NCBI RefSeq assembly: GCF_025148125.1
Contig: NZ_CP102267.1
Coordinates: forward strand, 2,428,501 to 2,492,500
Reading direction: 5' to 3'
DNA length: 64,000 nucleotides
DNA from: Blautia wexlerae DSM 19850
Lineage (GTDB): Bacteria > Bacillota > Clostridia > Lachnospirales > Lachnospiraceae
Both the position numbers and the translations under genes were made by a program. Below the pieces are notes generated by a model, which was not told the DNA's origin, made no database searches, and worked only from the letters and a program-made list of their open reading frames with translations. Positions 26,043 to 35,663 of the stretch are shown piece by piece (the first letter of the stretch is position 1; each line of letters opens with the position of its first letter).

Positions 26043-27425
26043 ATGATAAACACATTATCGGCCGATAAGGATAATTTTTACCGGCAGATGCTTAAACTGA
26101 CGATTCCGATCATTATCCAGAATCTGCTCAGTGCAGCGGTTAACTCCGCAGATGTAATTATGCTTAATTATGTGGGACAGTCTGCGATTTCTGCGGTGTC
26201 TCTGGCTGCCAATTACTCCAATATCCTGTTTATGGTATATTATGGACTTGGTACAGGCGCATCTCTTCTGTGTGCGCAGTATTTCGGAAAAAATAATATG
26301 CAGGCTATTCATGCGATCGAGGGAATTGCTCTCCGCTTTTCCATCATAATCTCGGGAATCGTAGCACTAATCGCATTTACTGCTCCTCAGCTTATGATGA
26401 AGATTTTTACTTCTGATCAGAAACTGATCTCTATCGGTTCTTCTTATCTTAGGATTATGGGAATTACATATCTCTGTTGGGGAATTACAGAGGTTTATCT
26501 GGCGATTTTGCGCAGCATCGGACGTGTAACGATCAGTATGGCATTGAATATGCTGGCTTTTATATTGAATATTATCCTGAATGCCACTTTTATCTTCGGG
26601 CTTTTCGGCGCACCGAAGCTGGGGGCTACAGGTGTTGCCATTGCAACTGCTGCTTCCAGACTGATCGAACTGGCAGCATGCGTGATCGTTTCTTTCCTGA
26701 GCAAAGATGTTAAATTGAACCTGACCTTTATGTTTATCCGCAGTAAGGTGCTGTTTGGCGACTTCGTCCGGCTGTCACTTCCCGCTCTTGGAAATGACGT
26801 TTCCTGGAGTGTTGCTTTCTCCATGTACTCTGTGATCCTGGGACATCTCGGAACAGATGCCGTTGCAGCCAACTCTCTGGTTACGGTTGTCCGCAATATC
26901 GGTTCTGTGTTCTGCTTTGCAATTGCCAGTGCGGGAACGATTCTTCTTGGAAATGTAATGGGAAAAGGGGATCTGGAGAAATCGAAGGTGTATGCTTCCA
27001 GAATGCTGAAGATGACCATTATAGCCGGTGCCATTGGCGGTGTGATCGTATTTGCCATCACGCCTCTGGTCCTGAGATTTGCATCCTTAAGTGACGGGGC
27101 AATGCATTATTTGAAGTACATGCTGCTTATCAATACCTATTATATTATGGGTTCTGCGGTAAACACAGCCTTGATCGCCGGGGTATTCCGCGCAGGCGGT
27201 GATACGAAGTTCGGACTGATCTGCGATACCATTGATATGTGGGTATATGCGGTACCTCTGGGATTTTTTGCGGCCTTTGTCCTGAAGCTTCCGGTATTGT
27301 GGGTCTACTTCCTGCTCTGTACAGATGAGTTTGTGAAATGGCCATGGGTATTCCATCATTACCGCCAGGGGAAATGGGCACAGAATATTACAAGGGAGGA
27401 TCTGTTTGAGCAGAAAGCTTCCTGA
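26043..27425 (+). CDS. MATE-family multidrug/metabolite exporter
   Basis: A 460-residue exporter with about 12 membrane segments in two related halves and the N-terminal MATE signature (LTIPIIIQNLLSAAVNSADV). It exports cationic drugs or metabolites using Na+ or H+ in characterised relatives; the substrate here is unknown. GGGGGG precedes the ATG by 5 bases. It is a stand-alone gene with a terminator at 27472-27512 and is clearly different in sequence from the MATE gene carried by the mobile element at 49131. Confidence 0.9.
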   Translation: MINTLSADKDNFYRQMLKLTIPIIIQNLLSAAVNSADVIMLNYVGQSAISAVSLAANYSNILFMVYYGLGTGASLLCAQYFGKNNMQAIHAIEGIALRFSIIISGIVALIAFTAPQLMMKIFTSDQKLISIGSSYLRIMGITYLCWGITEVYLAILRSIGRVTISMALNMLAFILNIILNATFIFGLFGAPKLGATGVAIATAASRLIELAACVIVSFLSKDVKLNLTFMFIRSKVLFGDFVRLSLPALGNDVSWSVAFSMYSVILGHLGTDAVAANSLVTVVRNIGSVFCFAIASAGTILLGNVMGKGDLEKSKVYASRMLKMTIIAGAIGGVIVFAITPLVLRFASLSDGAMHYLKYMLLINTYYIMGSAVNTALIAGVFRAGGDTKFGLICDTIDMWVYAVPLGFFAAFVLKLPVLWVYFLLCTDEFVKWPWVFHHYRQGKWAQNITREDLFEQKAS

Positions 27426-27471
27426 GATATCATCCATATCCGCCGCAGTGTGGTTCTATCATAAATAAGCA

Positions 27472-27512
27472 AAACAGCAGGTCTGTTCATTCTATGAACA
27501 ATCCTGCTGTTT
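27472..27512. terminator. Terminator between MATE and DUF6465 genes
   Basis: AAACAGCAGG/CCTGCTGTTT with inner GTTCAT/ATGAAC. It is followed by TTAT on the plus strand and is flanked by A/T on both sides, serving the convergent pair. Confidence 0.85.
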
Positions 27513-27582
27513 TTATGTCTGCAGATTTTCTTTCCGGATCCCTGCAGACATCCATTTTCGGTTTATAAAAAATGCTTACAGA

Positions 27583-28014
27583 TTATAATGTATTCAGGTC
27601 GATTCTGTAATCGTCAGAGCCCTGTCCGTCTACTGTGTAGTAAGCGGCTTTCTGCTCAACATTTACATAAACGCTGATTTCTTTTCCTTCGATGCCTTTG
27701 TCTTTGATGTCTTTTTTGATTGCTTCCTCGATGGAGCTCATTGTAACTGCAAAACCAGGTAATTCGATAGTTGTTTCTGCGAATTTTTTGATGTCGATAT
27801 TTTTAGCCACTTCTTTTACTGCTTTCTTTACAGTTTCTTTTGCTTCTTCTACAACCGGAGCCTTCGCAATATCAGCTGCAGCGTCTTTTGCTTCTTCAAT
27901 TACTTCTGAAGCCTTTACAGTTGTTTTCTCAACTGTCTCTTTGACTGCTTCTGTAGCCTTTGTTGTTGCTTCTTTAATAGTTTCCTTTGCTCTTGAAGTT
28001 GTTCTTTTTCTCAT
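27583..28014 (-). CDS. DUF6465 family protein with Lys/Ala/Glu-rich helical N-terminus
   Basis: A 143-residue protein. The first 75 residues are amphipathic repeats of Lys, Glu, Ala and Thr (EAVKETVEKTTVKASEVIEE), which predict a long helix or coiled coil. The last 60 residues (IELPGFAVTMSSIEEAIKKD ... AAYYTVDG) form the compact domain I recognise as DUF6465, common in Lachnospiraceae and without a known function. The helical part resembles apolipoprotein- or histone-like tails. AGGAG lies 6 bases before the ATG. Confidence 0.75.
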   Translation of the reverse strand: MRKRTTSRAKETIKEATTKATEAVKETVEKTTVKASEVIEEAKDAAADIAKAPVVEEAKETVKKAVKEVAKNIDIKKFAETTIELPGFAVTMSSIEEAIKKDIKDKGIEGKEISVYVNVEQKAAYYTVDGQGSDDYRIDLNTL

Positions 28015-28122
28015 AATAATCTCCTATTCCAACTGATTGGTCTAGAGCGTGTCGCTCTAACAGTTTCCTGTGTAACCGTATCACAAATTCCAGATAATGT
28101 CAAATTTTTATCAAATTTTGTC

Positions 28123-30516
28123 CTACTCAACATTTTTTAAGGCTTCATCCATAGGAACCTTCTTCACTCTCCGAAATTCCAGCAAGGCCACGATTCCGTA
28201 TGTAATGATTCCTGCTGCAAACATCTGCACATAGATCATCGGGTCGATCCAGAGCGTAATCCATCCGGAAATACTGGACAGCATCATCTCCCGGAACAGA
28301 ACTTTCATGATTACTGTTTCTAGCGGCAGACTCAAAAGCAGACAGAACACCACCACCAAAGACGTGGACATAATATATAGCTTGCTGATCTCGCCATTTG
28401 TATAGCCCAGGATTTTTACCATTGAAATAGACTGGGCATTTTTTTCGATAATGATCTTGGAAAGAAGATAGACCAGTACCATATAGATCATAATGGCAAA
28501 TCCGTTTACCATACCCATCATACTTCCCATGGATACATCCAGCTGTCTGGAGATCTTTGTCAGTGCATCAAGGTCAACTACAGATCCTATATACTGGCTC
28601 TTGATATCTGTAAGCTCTGTATCTGAGAAATACCCACTGTAATAATCCTCTCCCAAATCAAAAATATCATTCAGTTCACTGCGGGGCATAAACACACACA
28701 AGGCAGCCGTATAATCATAAACTCCTGCTATTTTAAACGAATATTTCTCTTTTTCGTATTTTTCTTTCAGAGTGATGGTATCCCCCACATGAAGCAGGAA
28801 TTTATCCGCATATGCGCTCGAAATATAAACTGCTGCGCTTTCTTTTTCTGCATTTGCCGTATTCTTGTTATCTGCTTTTTCTTTATTCCCCGCTTCATCT
28901 TTTTTATCTTTTGTATTATTAAAATCTATCGTTACATACCTGCTGTCCGGTTCGATCCCGTAAAGCAGTACTTCCTCACTCTTATATTTTCCTGGCAGTG
29001 TATTCAGGGAATAAGCAGAAAATTCCTCTGCATCTTCATTGTCTGTTCTGGAATCCATATAAAACTCCAGCAGAGAGATCAGACCGTCAAATTTATTTCC
29101 ACTTACTGCGCTGACCGGAACCTGAAGCATATACTGGTATTTTGCCAGCATATTGTTCTGGATTTCCACCTGGTAATGGGACAGTGCCGAAGGAAGCAGC
29201 AATCCGAACATCAGCAGCAGATTTGCAAACAGGATCCCGATAAACAGAACCATATAATTACTCATATTCTGAAAAATCACCCGAAGCCGGAATCTGGAAA
29301 AGATTTTCATCTTCGGACTCAGATAAATTGCCCTCTTCTGCTTTCTTCCCGACAGATCCCTGCGCAGGAATTTTAACGGTGACAGCTTCAGCTTATGTCT
29401 GAGCACTCCGTAATTTACCACCAGCATAATAACTACCGGAACCAGAGTTGTAAGCCCAAATGCCTCCCCATTCCATACGGTCACATAAGTCGGAAGACTA
29501 TAGCTTCCATAATACATATCTGCACATACATCCTTTAATACAGTGTATCCAAGGATATTTCCGATCAGTGCACCCACAAAAGTAACCAGCACCGGAAGTG
29601 TCATATAGTGAAGAATCAGTTCCTGTCTGGTATATCCGGACGCACGTAAGGTACCGATAACACCGGCTTCTTTCCGTATCGTATTGCTGATGGTAATTCC
29701 GAATACAAAGGCCATGATCACCATAATAATATAAAGAAGCATGATCATCATAGCCTTGTCTCCACCCATATCATCCCCTGTAAAAGTAATGGCCTGATTC
29801 AGATACCGGGGTACAAAAGCCTCCAGTGTGACAATCTTTCCCATATCCTCCATCAGATCCTCGGAAACTTCTTTCTCTTCCTTTTCTGTCTTCGGTTTTT
29901 CGTCATAGATCCAGGAATAATTGTATTGCAGTTTTTCCTGATCCAAAGAATCAAACTCCTCCTCGGTCACAACAGAAACCCCAAATTTCACAGCATCAAA
30001 CATGGAATCGTTGTTATTCTGAAACAGGCAGCTGTAGTCGGAAAGTGCCACCAGGCCGGTAATCTTCCAGGTTCTTTTTCCGCTCCGGAGCGTATCTCCC
30101 ACAGACAGATTGTTGTTGTCTGCATACATTCTGTCAATGGCAATCTCTCCTGTCCCGGCAGGCAGCTCTCCCTTCATCAGGCAGACCTTGTCCACCTGCT
30201 GCCTGTTTTTAAAAAAACGCATGGTGCTTCCATTATCCAGAGGTTCCTCCACATAATAATTATCATACAGCTTCACACCCAGCGCCTCTATTTCTTCTCT
30301 CTGGGTTTTGTGGACTTGCTCTGCTGTGCGAAAGTTTCCGTCTTCTATGTTGTACTTCTCAAAACCTTCATTGTAAGCAATAAGCATACTGTTATCTGCA
30401 ACTAGAAAGCCTGACACAAATCCAATGGATGCAACCATCAGGATAAATACAACCAGATACTTGCCCAGTTCTCCCTTCAGTTCTCTGGGCAGACGTTTGC
30501 GTAAAGGATTTTTCAT
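28123..30516 (-). CDS. FtsX-like ABC transporter permease
   Basis: A roughly 797-residue permease of the MacB/FtsX type. The first membrane helix (about 20-40) is followed by a large extracellular domain, then three helices (about 260-370), a second helix-domain unit starting near LRVIFQNMSNYMVLFIG, and a final three-helix group. This is the two-FtsX-domain layout of lipoprotein- or peptide-handling exporters. The second ATG (30516) is chosen because AGGAGG lies 6 bases ahead of it and only 3 ahead of the ATG at 30519. It begins within about 10 bases of the stop of its ATPase gene. Confidence 0.88.
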   Translation of the reverse strand: MKNPLRKRLPRELKGELGKYLVVFILMVASIGFVSGFLVADNSMLIAYNEGFEKYNIEDGNFRTAEQVHKTQREEIEALGVKLYDNYYVEEPLDNGSTMRFFKNRQQVDKVCLMKGELPAGTGEIAIDRMYADNNNLSVGDTLRSGKRTWKITGLVALSDYSCLFQNNNDSMFDAVKFGVSVVTEEEFDSLDQEKLQYNYSWIYDEKPKTEKEEKEVSEDLMEDMGKIVTLEAFVPRYLNQAITFTGDDMGGDKAMMIMLLYIIMVIMAFVFGITISNTIRKEAGVIGTLRASGYTRQELILHYMTLPVLVTFVGALIGNILGYTVLKDVCADMYYGSYSLPTYVTVWNGEAFGLTTLVPVVIMLVVNYGVLRHKLKLSPLKFLRRDLSGRKQKRAIYLSPKMKIFSRFRLRVIFQNMSNYMVLFIGILFANLLLMFGLLLPSALSHYQVEIQNNMLAKYQYMLQVPVSAVSGNKFDGLISLLEFYMDSRTDNEDAEEFSAYSLNTLPGKYKSEEVLLYGIEPDSRYVTIDFNNTKDKKDEAGNKEKADNKNTANAEKESAAVYISSAYADKFLLHVGDTITLKEKYEKEKYSFKIAGVYDYTAALCVFMPRSELNDIFDLGEDYYSGYFSDTELTDIKSQYIGSVVDLDALTKISRQLDVSMGSMMGMVNGFAIMIYMVLVYLLSKIIIEKNAQSISMVKILGYTNGEISKLYIMSTSLVVVFCLLLSLPLETVIMKVLFREMMLSSISGWITLWIDPMIYVQMFAAGIITYGIVALLEFRRVKKVPMDEALKNVE

Positions 30517-30527
30517 CATATGCCTCC

Positions 30528-31226
30528 TTACCAGTCAAGCTCTGCTGCCGGGATCTTATGCTCATTGAGGTAATTTTTGCGGATCATCCCATCGCGAAGC
30601 TTCACCACCCGGTCAGCCATATCTTTGATGGCATCGTTATGCGTTACCATGACGATGGTGTTGCCGTATTTCTGGTTTACCGTCTCGATCAGCTTCAGGA
30701 TTTCCTTGGAGGTATTATAATCCAGGGCTCCTGTAGGCTCATCGCAAAGAAGAATATCCGGATTCTTTACAATGGCTCTGCCAATGGCAGTCCTTTGCTG
30801 CTGACCGCCGGAAAGCTGATTGGGAAGCTTTCTCTGGTGCTCATAGATTCCCAGCGTATGGAGCAGTTCATCTACATCCAGAGGCTTATCACTGAGATAG
30901 GCTCCCACCTCTATATTCTCCCGCACTGTAAGATTGGGGATCAGATTATACATCTGAAAAATATATCCCAGATGCTTACGCCTGTACAAAGACAGATTCT
31001 TCTCCGACATATCTGCCAGACGCTCCCCGTCTATGACCAGATTTCCCTCGTCTGCACTGTCAATCCCACCGATAATATTCAGAAGCGTAGACTTACCGGA
31101 ACCAGACGGCCCCAGAAGCACACAAAACTCTCCTCTCTCAATGTCAAGATCCAGCCCTTTAAGCACATCCACCCGGCTGTCCCCTGCACCAAAAGACTTC
31201 TGAATTCCCTGTATCTGCAGAAACAT
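30528..31226 (-). CDS. ABC transporter ATP-binding protein (MacB/LolD type)
   Basis: A 232-residue nucleotide-binding subunit that powers the adjacent FtsX permease. Walker A is GPSGSGKST (about 39-47), signature LSGGQQQR, Walker B ILLCDEPTGALD with catalytic Glu, and H-loop MVTHND. It is most similar in pattern to the LolD/MacB group. Co-transcription with the permease is clear from spacing. A candidate inverted-repeat operator lies upstream at 31315-31341. Confidence 0.92.
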   Translation of the reverse strand: MFLQIQGIQKSFGAGDSRVDVLKGLDLDIERGEFCVLLGPSGSGKSTLLNIIGGIDSADEGNLVIDGERLADMSEKNLSLYRRKHLGYIFQMYNLIPNLTVRENIEVGAYLSDKPLDVDELLHTLGIYEHQRKLPNQLSGGQQQRTAIGRAIVKNPDILLCDEPTGALDYNTSKEILKLIETVNQKYGNTIVMVTHNDAIKDMADRVVKLRDGMIRKNYLNEHKIPAAELDW

Positions 31227-31314
31227 TTTTTCATTCCTCCCTCATATCCACTTCCTGTGGAGCAAATTTCTTTAATTCTTTAATATAATAACACTGCTGT
31301 TTTACAATATTGTT

Positions 31315-31341
31315 ATACTTCGCTAACTTCAGGTTAGTATA
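31315..31341. promoter_or_regulatory. Candidate operator upstream of the ABC transporter
   Basis: CTAAC-TTCAG-GTTAG nested in TATACT..AGTATA, about 90 bases before the ATPase gene. The arms are short and spaced unevenly, so this is tentative. Confidence 0.3.
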
Positions 31342-31398
31342 AACTTACTCCATTGTCAACTGATTTTCGTAGTTTTGTAAAATTTTATGGATATGTTC

Positions 31399-31484
31399 GT
31401 TACTGTTCACTCCGTTCACAGTAACGTAGCCAAAATTCATTCCAGATTGCCTGCGGCAATGGAATTTTGGCTCGTATGTCTCGG
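31399..31484. repeat. 86-base dispersed repeat, copy 2
   Basis: Same unit as 22606-22691, with GTTCACAGTAAC completing an 8-base first stem and GGCTCGTATG in place of GGCTTGTATG. It lies between the divergent ABC and alcohol dehydrogenase genes. Confidence 0.9.
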
Positions 31485-31528
31485 AATAAGCTCTTTTACC
31501 AAAGATAAATTTTGAACATCAAAATATA

Positions 31529-31557
31529 TTGACTTTTCTTTTTTACCTTGTTATATT
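31529..31557 (+). promoter_or_regulatory. Promoter of the alcohol dehydrogenase gene
   Basis: TTGACT (31529-31534), 17 bases, TATATT (31552-31557). The transcript would have a leader of about 60 bases. Confidence 0.65.
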
Positions 31558-31623
31558 TTTTCTGAAGTAACTGCTGTCCGGCAGTCTGCAAAGTAGCAGG
31601 CTGCCCCAGGAAAGGAATTATCC

Positions 31624-32859
31624 ATGAACACTCTCAGAAAAATATATTGCAGGGCTTTTCAGAAAGCTTTTCACATTGCAATTCCCTTTTTACCTTACAG
31701 AAAACCCAAAATCGCAGGAAGCGTCAAGGAACTCCCTGAAATCATCATGCGCCACAAATGTACTCATGTACTGATCATTACAGATGGCGGTATCATGAAG
31801 CTTGGACTTACCAGAAGACTGGAAAAAGCTTTAAAGGAGGCCGGCATCCCCTATACCATTTATGATAAAACAGTTGCCAACCCTACTACTGTCAATGTCC
31901 GCGAAGCCCTGGAGCTTTACCATAAAGAGGGCTGTGATGCCATCATCGGTTTCGGCGGCGGTTCCAGCATGGACTGTGCCAAGGCAGTCGGTGCCTGTGC
32001 GGTTAAACCCAATCAGTCTCTGGCCCAGATGAAAGGAATCCTGAAGGTGCATAAGAAACTTCCCCTTCTCATGGCAGTTCCAACCACTGCCGGAACAGGA
32101 AGTGAGACCACTCTCGCCGCTGTGATCACAGATGCAGACACCAGATATAAATACGCCATCAACGATTTCCCGCTGATTCCCCGCTATGCAGTGCTGGATC
32201 CCAAGGTTACCTTAAGCCTGCCCCCATTTATCACCGCAACTACAGGTATGGATGCCCTGACTCATGCAGTGGAGGCATACATTGGCAATTCCACCACCAT
32301 TGATACACGCAGGGATGCATTAAAAGCGATAAAACTGATTTTTGAAAATATAGACATTGCCTATGAGCATGGCGATAATATTCAGGCAAGACGAAATATG
32401 CTCCACGCCTCCTTCTACGCAGGCTGTGCTTTTACCAAATCCTATGTAGGATATGTTCATGCAGTCGCTCACTCTCTGGGTGGACAGTACAACGTTCCCC
32501 ATGGACTTGCCAATGCCATTCTGCTGCCGCTGGTACTTCGGGAATATGGCTCCTGCATTGACAAAAAGCTCCACAGACTTGCCATTGCAGCAGGACTTGC
32601 AGACAAAAATACGCCGGACCATGAAGCAGCAGAGCTTTTTATCCGGGCAATTGAAGAGATGAAAGAGCGATTTGGAATCGTAAATATTGTAAAAGAAATT
32701 CAGGAAACAGATATCCTCAAGCTTGCCCATTATGCAGATAAAGAGGCCAATCCTCTGTATCCTGTGCCGAAGCTTATGGATGCCTCCGAACTGGAGAAAT
32801 TTTATTACATGCTGATGTCTCTGACTTCCAAGGAAAATACCTCAGAAGCTGAGAAGTAA
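31624..32859 (+). CDS. Iron-containing alcohol dehydrogenase
   Basis: A 411-residue group III (Fe-ADH) dehydrogenase that interconverts alcohols and aldehydes with NAD(P)H. The cofactor loop is GFGGGSSMD (about 119-127) and the metal-binding signature is GMDALTHAVEAYI followed by VHAVAHSLGGQYNVPHG, which contains the three histidines and the aspartate. AAAGGA lies 7 bases before the ATG. The aldehyde dehydrogenase 114 bases downstream on the same strand suggests a two-step alcohol-aldehyde-acid (or reverse) route for an unidentified substrate. Confidence 0.92.
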   Translation: MNTLRKIYCRAFQKAFHIAIPFLPYRKPKIAGSVKELPEIIMRHKCTHVLIITDGGIMKLGLTRRLEKALKEAGIPYTIYDKTVANPTTVNVREALELYHKEGCDAIIGFGGGSSMDCAKAVGACAVKPNQSLAQMKGILKVHKKLPLLMAVPTTAGTGSETTLAAVITDADTRYKYAINDFPLIPRYAVLDPKVTLSLPPFITATTGMDALTHAVEAYIGNSTTIDTRRDALKAIKLIFENIDIAYEHGDNIQARRNMLHASFYAGCAFTKSYVGYVHAVAHSLGGQYNVPHGLANAILLPLVLREYGSCIDKKLHRLAIAAGLADKNTPDHEAAELFIRAIEEMKERFGIVNIVKEIQETDILKLAHYADKEANPLYPVPKLMDASELEKFYYMLMSLTSKENTSEAEK

Positions 32860-32973
32860 CTGTTAATATTCTTCTATCCTGCAAAGCGTTTTTTATAAAA
32901 ATATCAAAATACAGGAACCTGCAGACTCTCAATAGTTACCTGATATCTATATTATATAAGGAAATAATGTATT

Positions 32974-34353
32974 ATGACAGAAACAGAAATTAAAGAAATC
33001 GTTCAGAAACAACGCAGCTATTTTTACACAGGTGTCACTTTACCGGTAGAAAAAAGGCTGGATGCCTTAAAAAAATTAAAGACCTGTATTCAGAAATATG
33101 AACCACTGATCAATGAAGCACTGAAACGTGACCTTGGAAAAAGTAACTTTGAATCCTATATGTGTGAAGTGGGACTTGTGCTCTCAGAACTCAGCTACAT
33201 GATCCGCCATACACCTTCCTATGCAAAAGAAAAAACAGTACTGACTCCCCTTGCCCAGTTCGCTTCCAGAAGCTATAAGAAGCCATCTCCTTATGGTGTT
33301 GTCCTGGTTATGAGCCCATGGAATTATCCTTTCCTGCTCACCATTGATCCGCTGATCGATGCGATTGCAGCCGGAAATACAGTTGTACTGAAACCAAGCG
33401 CCTACTCTCCTCACACCAGCCGGGTGATTGAAACCATTATCACCGAATGTTTTGATTCCCAGTATGTGGCTGTGGTAAACGGCGGACGTGCGGAAAATAA
33501 CACTCTTCTCAATGAACATTTTGACTATATTTTCTTTACAGGAAGCCAGCATGTTGGCAGGGAAGTAATGGCAAAAGCATCTGTACATCTGACCCCGGTT
33601 ACCCTGGAGCTGGGCGGTAAAAGCCCCTGCATTGTAGAGAAAAGTGCCAACCTGAAACTTGCAGCCAGAAGAATTGTATTTGGAAAATATCTCAACTGTG
33701 GTCAGACCTGTGTAGCACCTGATTATATTTACTGCGACAGAGAAATCAAGGATGAACTGATCCGACAGATCCAGAAACAGATCAGGAAACAGTTTGGTTC
33801 CACACCTCTGAATAATAAGAATTATGGGAAAATTATTAATGAAAAGCACTTTACTCGTATCTGCAATCTGATTGATCCCAGCAAGGTAGTCTGCGGCGGT
33901 GACAACAATCCGGGAGCTCTTCAGATTGCTCCTACTGTTATGGATAATGTAACCTTCGGGGATGCAATAATGCAGGAGGAAATCTTCGGTCCTGTGCTTC
34001 CTGTGCTGACCTATGATTCCCTGGATGAGGCCATCGAAAAGGTCAACTCCATGGCACATCCTCTGGCACTATATATCTTCACCTCCGACAAAGAAGCTGC
34101 GGAAAAAGTTACTTCCCGCTGTGGATTCGGAGGCGGATGTGTCAATGACACCATCATCCACCTGGCAACCAGTGAAATGGGATTTGGCGGCTTTGGTGAA
34201 AGCGGAATGGGTTCCTACCATGGCAAAGACGGTTTTCATACCTTCTCCCACTATAAGAGTATTGTAGACAAAAAAACATGGCTGGATCTGCCAATGAGAT
34301 ACCAGCCATATAGAAAAATTTATGAAAAATTATTGAGGAAGTTCCTGAAATAA
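32974..34353 (+). CDS. Aldehyde dehydrogenase (class 3-like)
   Basis: A 459-residue NAD(P)-dependent aldehyde dehydrogenase. MSPWNYPF, the TGS pattern in FFTGSQHVG, catalytic Glu in LELGGKSP and the nucleophile in NCGQTCVAPDY are all present. Its short N-terminus and the C-terminal basic tail (RKIYEKLLRKF) resemble class 3 fatty-aldehyde dehydrogenases that associate with membranes. It is likely co-expressed with the Fe-ADH upstream. The stop codon lies within the terminator hairpin shared with relQ. Confidence 0.9.
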   Translation: MTETEIKEIVQKQRSYFYTGVTLPVEKRLDALKKLKTCIQKYEPLINEALKRDLGKSNFESYMCEVGLVLSELSYMIRHTPSYAKEKTVLTPLAQFASRSYKKPSPYGVVLVMSPWNYPFLLTIDPLIDAIAAGNTVVLKPSAYSPHTSRVIETIITECFDSQYVAVVNGGRAENNTLLNEHFDYIFFTGSQHVGREVMAKASVHLTPVTLELGGKSPCIVEKSANLKLAARRIVFGKYLNCGQTCVAPDYIYCDREIKDELIRQIQKQIRKQFGSTPLNNKNYGKIINEKHFTRICNLIDPSKVVCGGDNNPGALQIAPTVMDNVTFGDAIMQEEIFGPVLPVLTYDSLDEAIEKVNSMAHPLALYIFTSDKEAAEKVTSRCGFGGGCVNDTIIHLATSEMGFGGFGESGMGSYHGKDGFHTFSHYKSIVDKKTWLDLPMRYQPYRKIYEKLLRKFLK

Positions 34354-34364
34354 GGAACTTTCTC
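34335..34364. terminator. Shared hairpin between aldehyde dehydrogenase and relQ
   Basis: AAGTTCC/GGAACTT flanked by GAGG/TCTC. It overlaps the end of the plus-strand gene and reaches the last codon of the minus-strand gene. Confidence 0.6.
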
Positions 34365-35103
34365 AGGATTGATTCCCCTTATCAGCTCTGCTGACCAGTT
34401 GATTACGAATTTCCTGCATCCGGTTATCCAACTGAGCACTCTGGGTGGCACACGCCAGAAGCTCCTCCTGCAATTGCTGTGCCTGATCTGCCGGGATATC
34501 TTTTTTATAGCGAAGCTTATGTTCCAGACTTGCCCAGAAATCCATGGCAATAGTTCGAAACTGGACTTCCACATTTACCATTTTTTTGTTTTTCTGCAGA
34601 AAGATAGGCACCTGCACGATCAGATGCAGGCTTCTGTAACCACTGGGTTTTGGATTTTTTATATAATCTTTTTTCTCGATCAGTACAATATCATCCTGAC
34701 GCAGAAAGCTGTCTGCCAGCTCATAGATATCCTCCGGAAAAGAACAGATTACCCGGACACCTGCGATATCCTTGATATTTTCTTCTATAGCAGTTAAAGA
34801 CATGGGAATATTTTTTCTGCGTATTTTCCGCACAATGCTGTCATAAGATTTAATTCTGGTTTTAATACCCTCGATAGGATTTTTATCATATTCCAGGGAA
34901 TACTCCTGATTCAGCACTCTGAATTTTGTCTCAATCTCCATGACAGCACACTGATAGTAAGACATCAGCAGATCAAAGGGCCTTTTATTTTTCTGGATCA
35001 TTTCCAGAAATTCTTCAGACAGCAGACTCCTGCGGATCAGCTCGTCCTTTCTGGCTTCTATACGGTTTTTTCGTTCCGACATAATTTCTTCAAAATTTTT
35101 CAA
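34363..35103 (-). CDS. relQ: Small alarmone synthetase (RelQ/YjbM type)
   Basis: A 246-residue GTP pyrophosphokinase that makes (p)ppGpp without the hydrolase and ACT domains of full-length Rel. Motifs are RIKSYDSIVRK, DIAGVRVICSF, PKPSGYRSLHLIVQVP and VEVQFRTIAMDFWASLEHKLRYK (quoted by its core MDFWASLEHKL). The start is TTG at 35103 with GGGGGAG 6 bases ahead. The C-terminal part (QLQEELLACATQSAQLDNRM) is the usual helical tail for tetramer formation. It is monocistronic. Such enzymes usually respond to cell-wall or alkaline stress. Confidence 0.9.
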   Translation of the reverse strand: MKNFEEIMSERKNRIEARKDELIRRSLLSEEFLEMIQKNKRPFDLLMSYYQCAVMEIETKFRVLNQEYSLEYDKNPIEGIKTRIKSYDSIVRKIRRKNIPMSLTAIEENIKDIAGVRVICSFPEDIYELADSFLRQDDIVLIEKKDYIKNPKPSGYRSLHLIVQVPIFLQKNKKMVNVEVQFRTIAMDFWASLEHKLRYKKDIPADQAQQLQEELLACATQSAQLDNRMQEIRNQLVSRADKGNQS

Positions 35104-35138
35104 ATGTTTCTCCCCCTCTTACGGTTTTGTATAATTAC

Positions 35139-35181
35139 TATAGCAATCCTCGTAAATAGTGCATTTAATAGGCTCGCTATA
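35139..35181. repeat. 43-base palindrome (TATAGC..CCTC family), copy 1
   Basis: Ends TATAGCAATCCTCG and, in reverse, TATAGCGAGCCTAT, with TAAAT shared further in. It lies upstream of relQ. Confidence 0.75.
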
Positions 35182-35268
35182 AACTGTCCACTTTTTTCAG
35201 CAGCAATAAATCAAAGACTATTATAACACAATTCCCGCAAAGAGTAACCATTCTCGTTACTGTTTATT

Positions 35269-35413
35269 CGTTACTGTTCACTCCGTTCACAGTAACGTAG
35301 CCAAAATTCATTCCAGATTGCCTGCGGCAATGGAATTTTGGCTTGTATGTCTCGGGATTTTGGCATATTCATGCCAAAACACCTCGCGGGATAGTGGTGT
35401 GTGAACAGTAACG
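35269..35413. repeat. 145-base palindromic element containing 86-base repeat copy 3
   Basis: Perfect 13-base terminal inverted repeats CGTTACTGTTCAC and GTGAACAGTAACG. The 86-base repeat fills 35270-35355, followed by a TTTTGGCAT/ATGCCAAAA hairpin. This seems to be the full form; copies 1 and 2 lack the right-hand 58 bases. Further partial GTTACTG and AGTAAC motifs lie on both sides (35255-35455). The whole gap 35182-35663 holds no gene. Confidence 0.85.
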
Positions 35414-35663
35414 TTTATTCCATTCTCGGTAACGTCTCAGTAACGCAACCAGTAAACCAGCCAGTAAACAATAACCCATTCTTCTTTTCTTCGCAAAACA
35501 CTTGTTCTTTATCATCAAACATGGTATTCTTATTTTGCTGCAGACTGTTATCGTAATTCAGGAAAATACCGTAACACCAGCCATTTCATTACTTACAGTA
35601 TTTTCCTGAATTTCTATAAATGGTATGTTGCAGATATAATATATTGCAAATATGCACTACATC

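Noticed and set aside
33184..34059. 291-codon minus-strand frame opposite the aldehyde dehydrogenase
   Set aside because: It is antisense to a gene with all catalytic motifs, and its composition is typical of a shadow frame.
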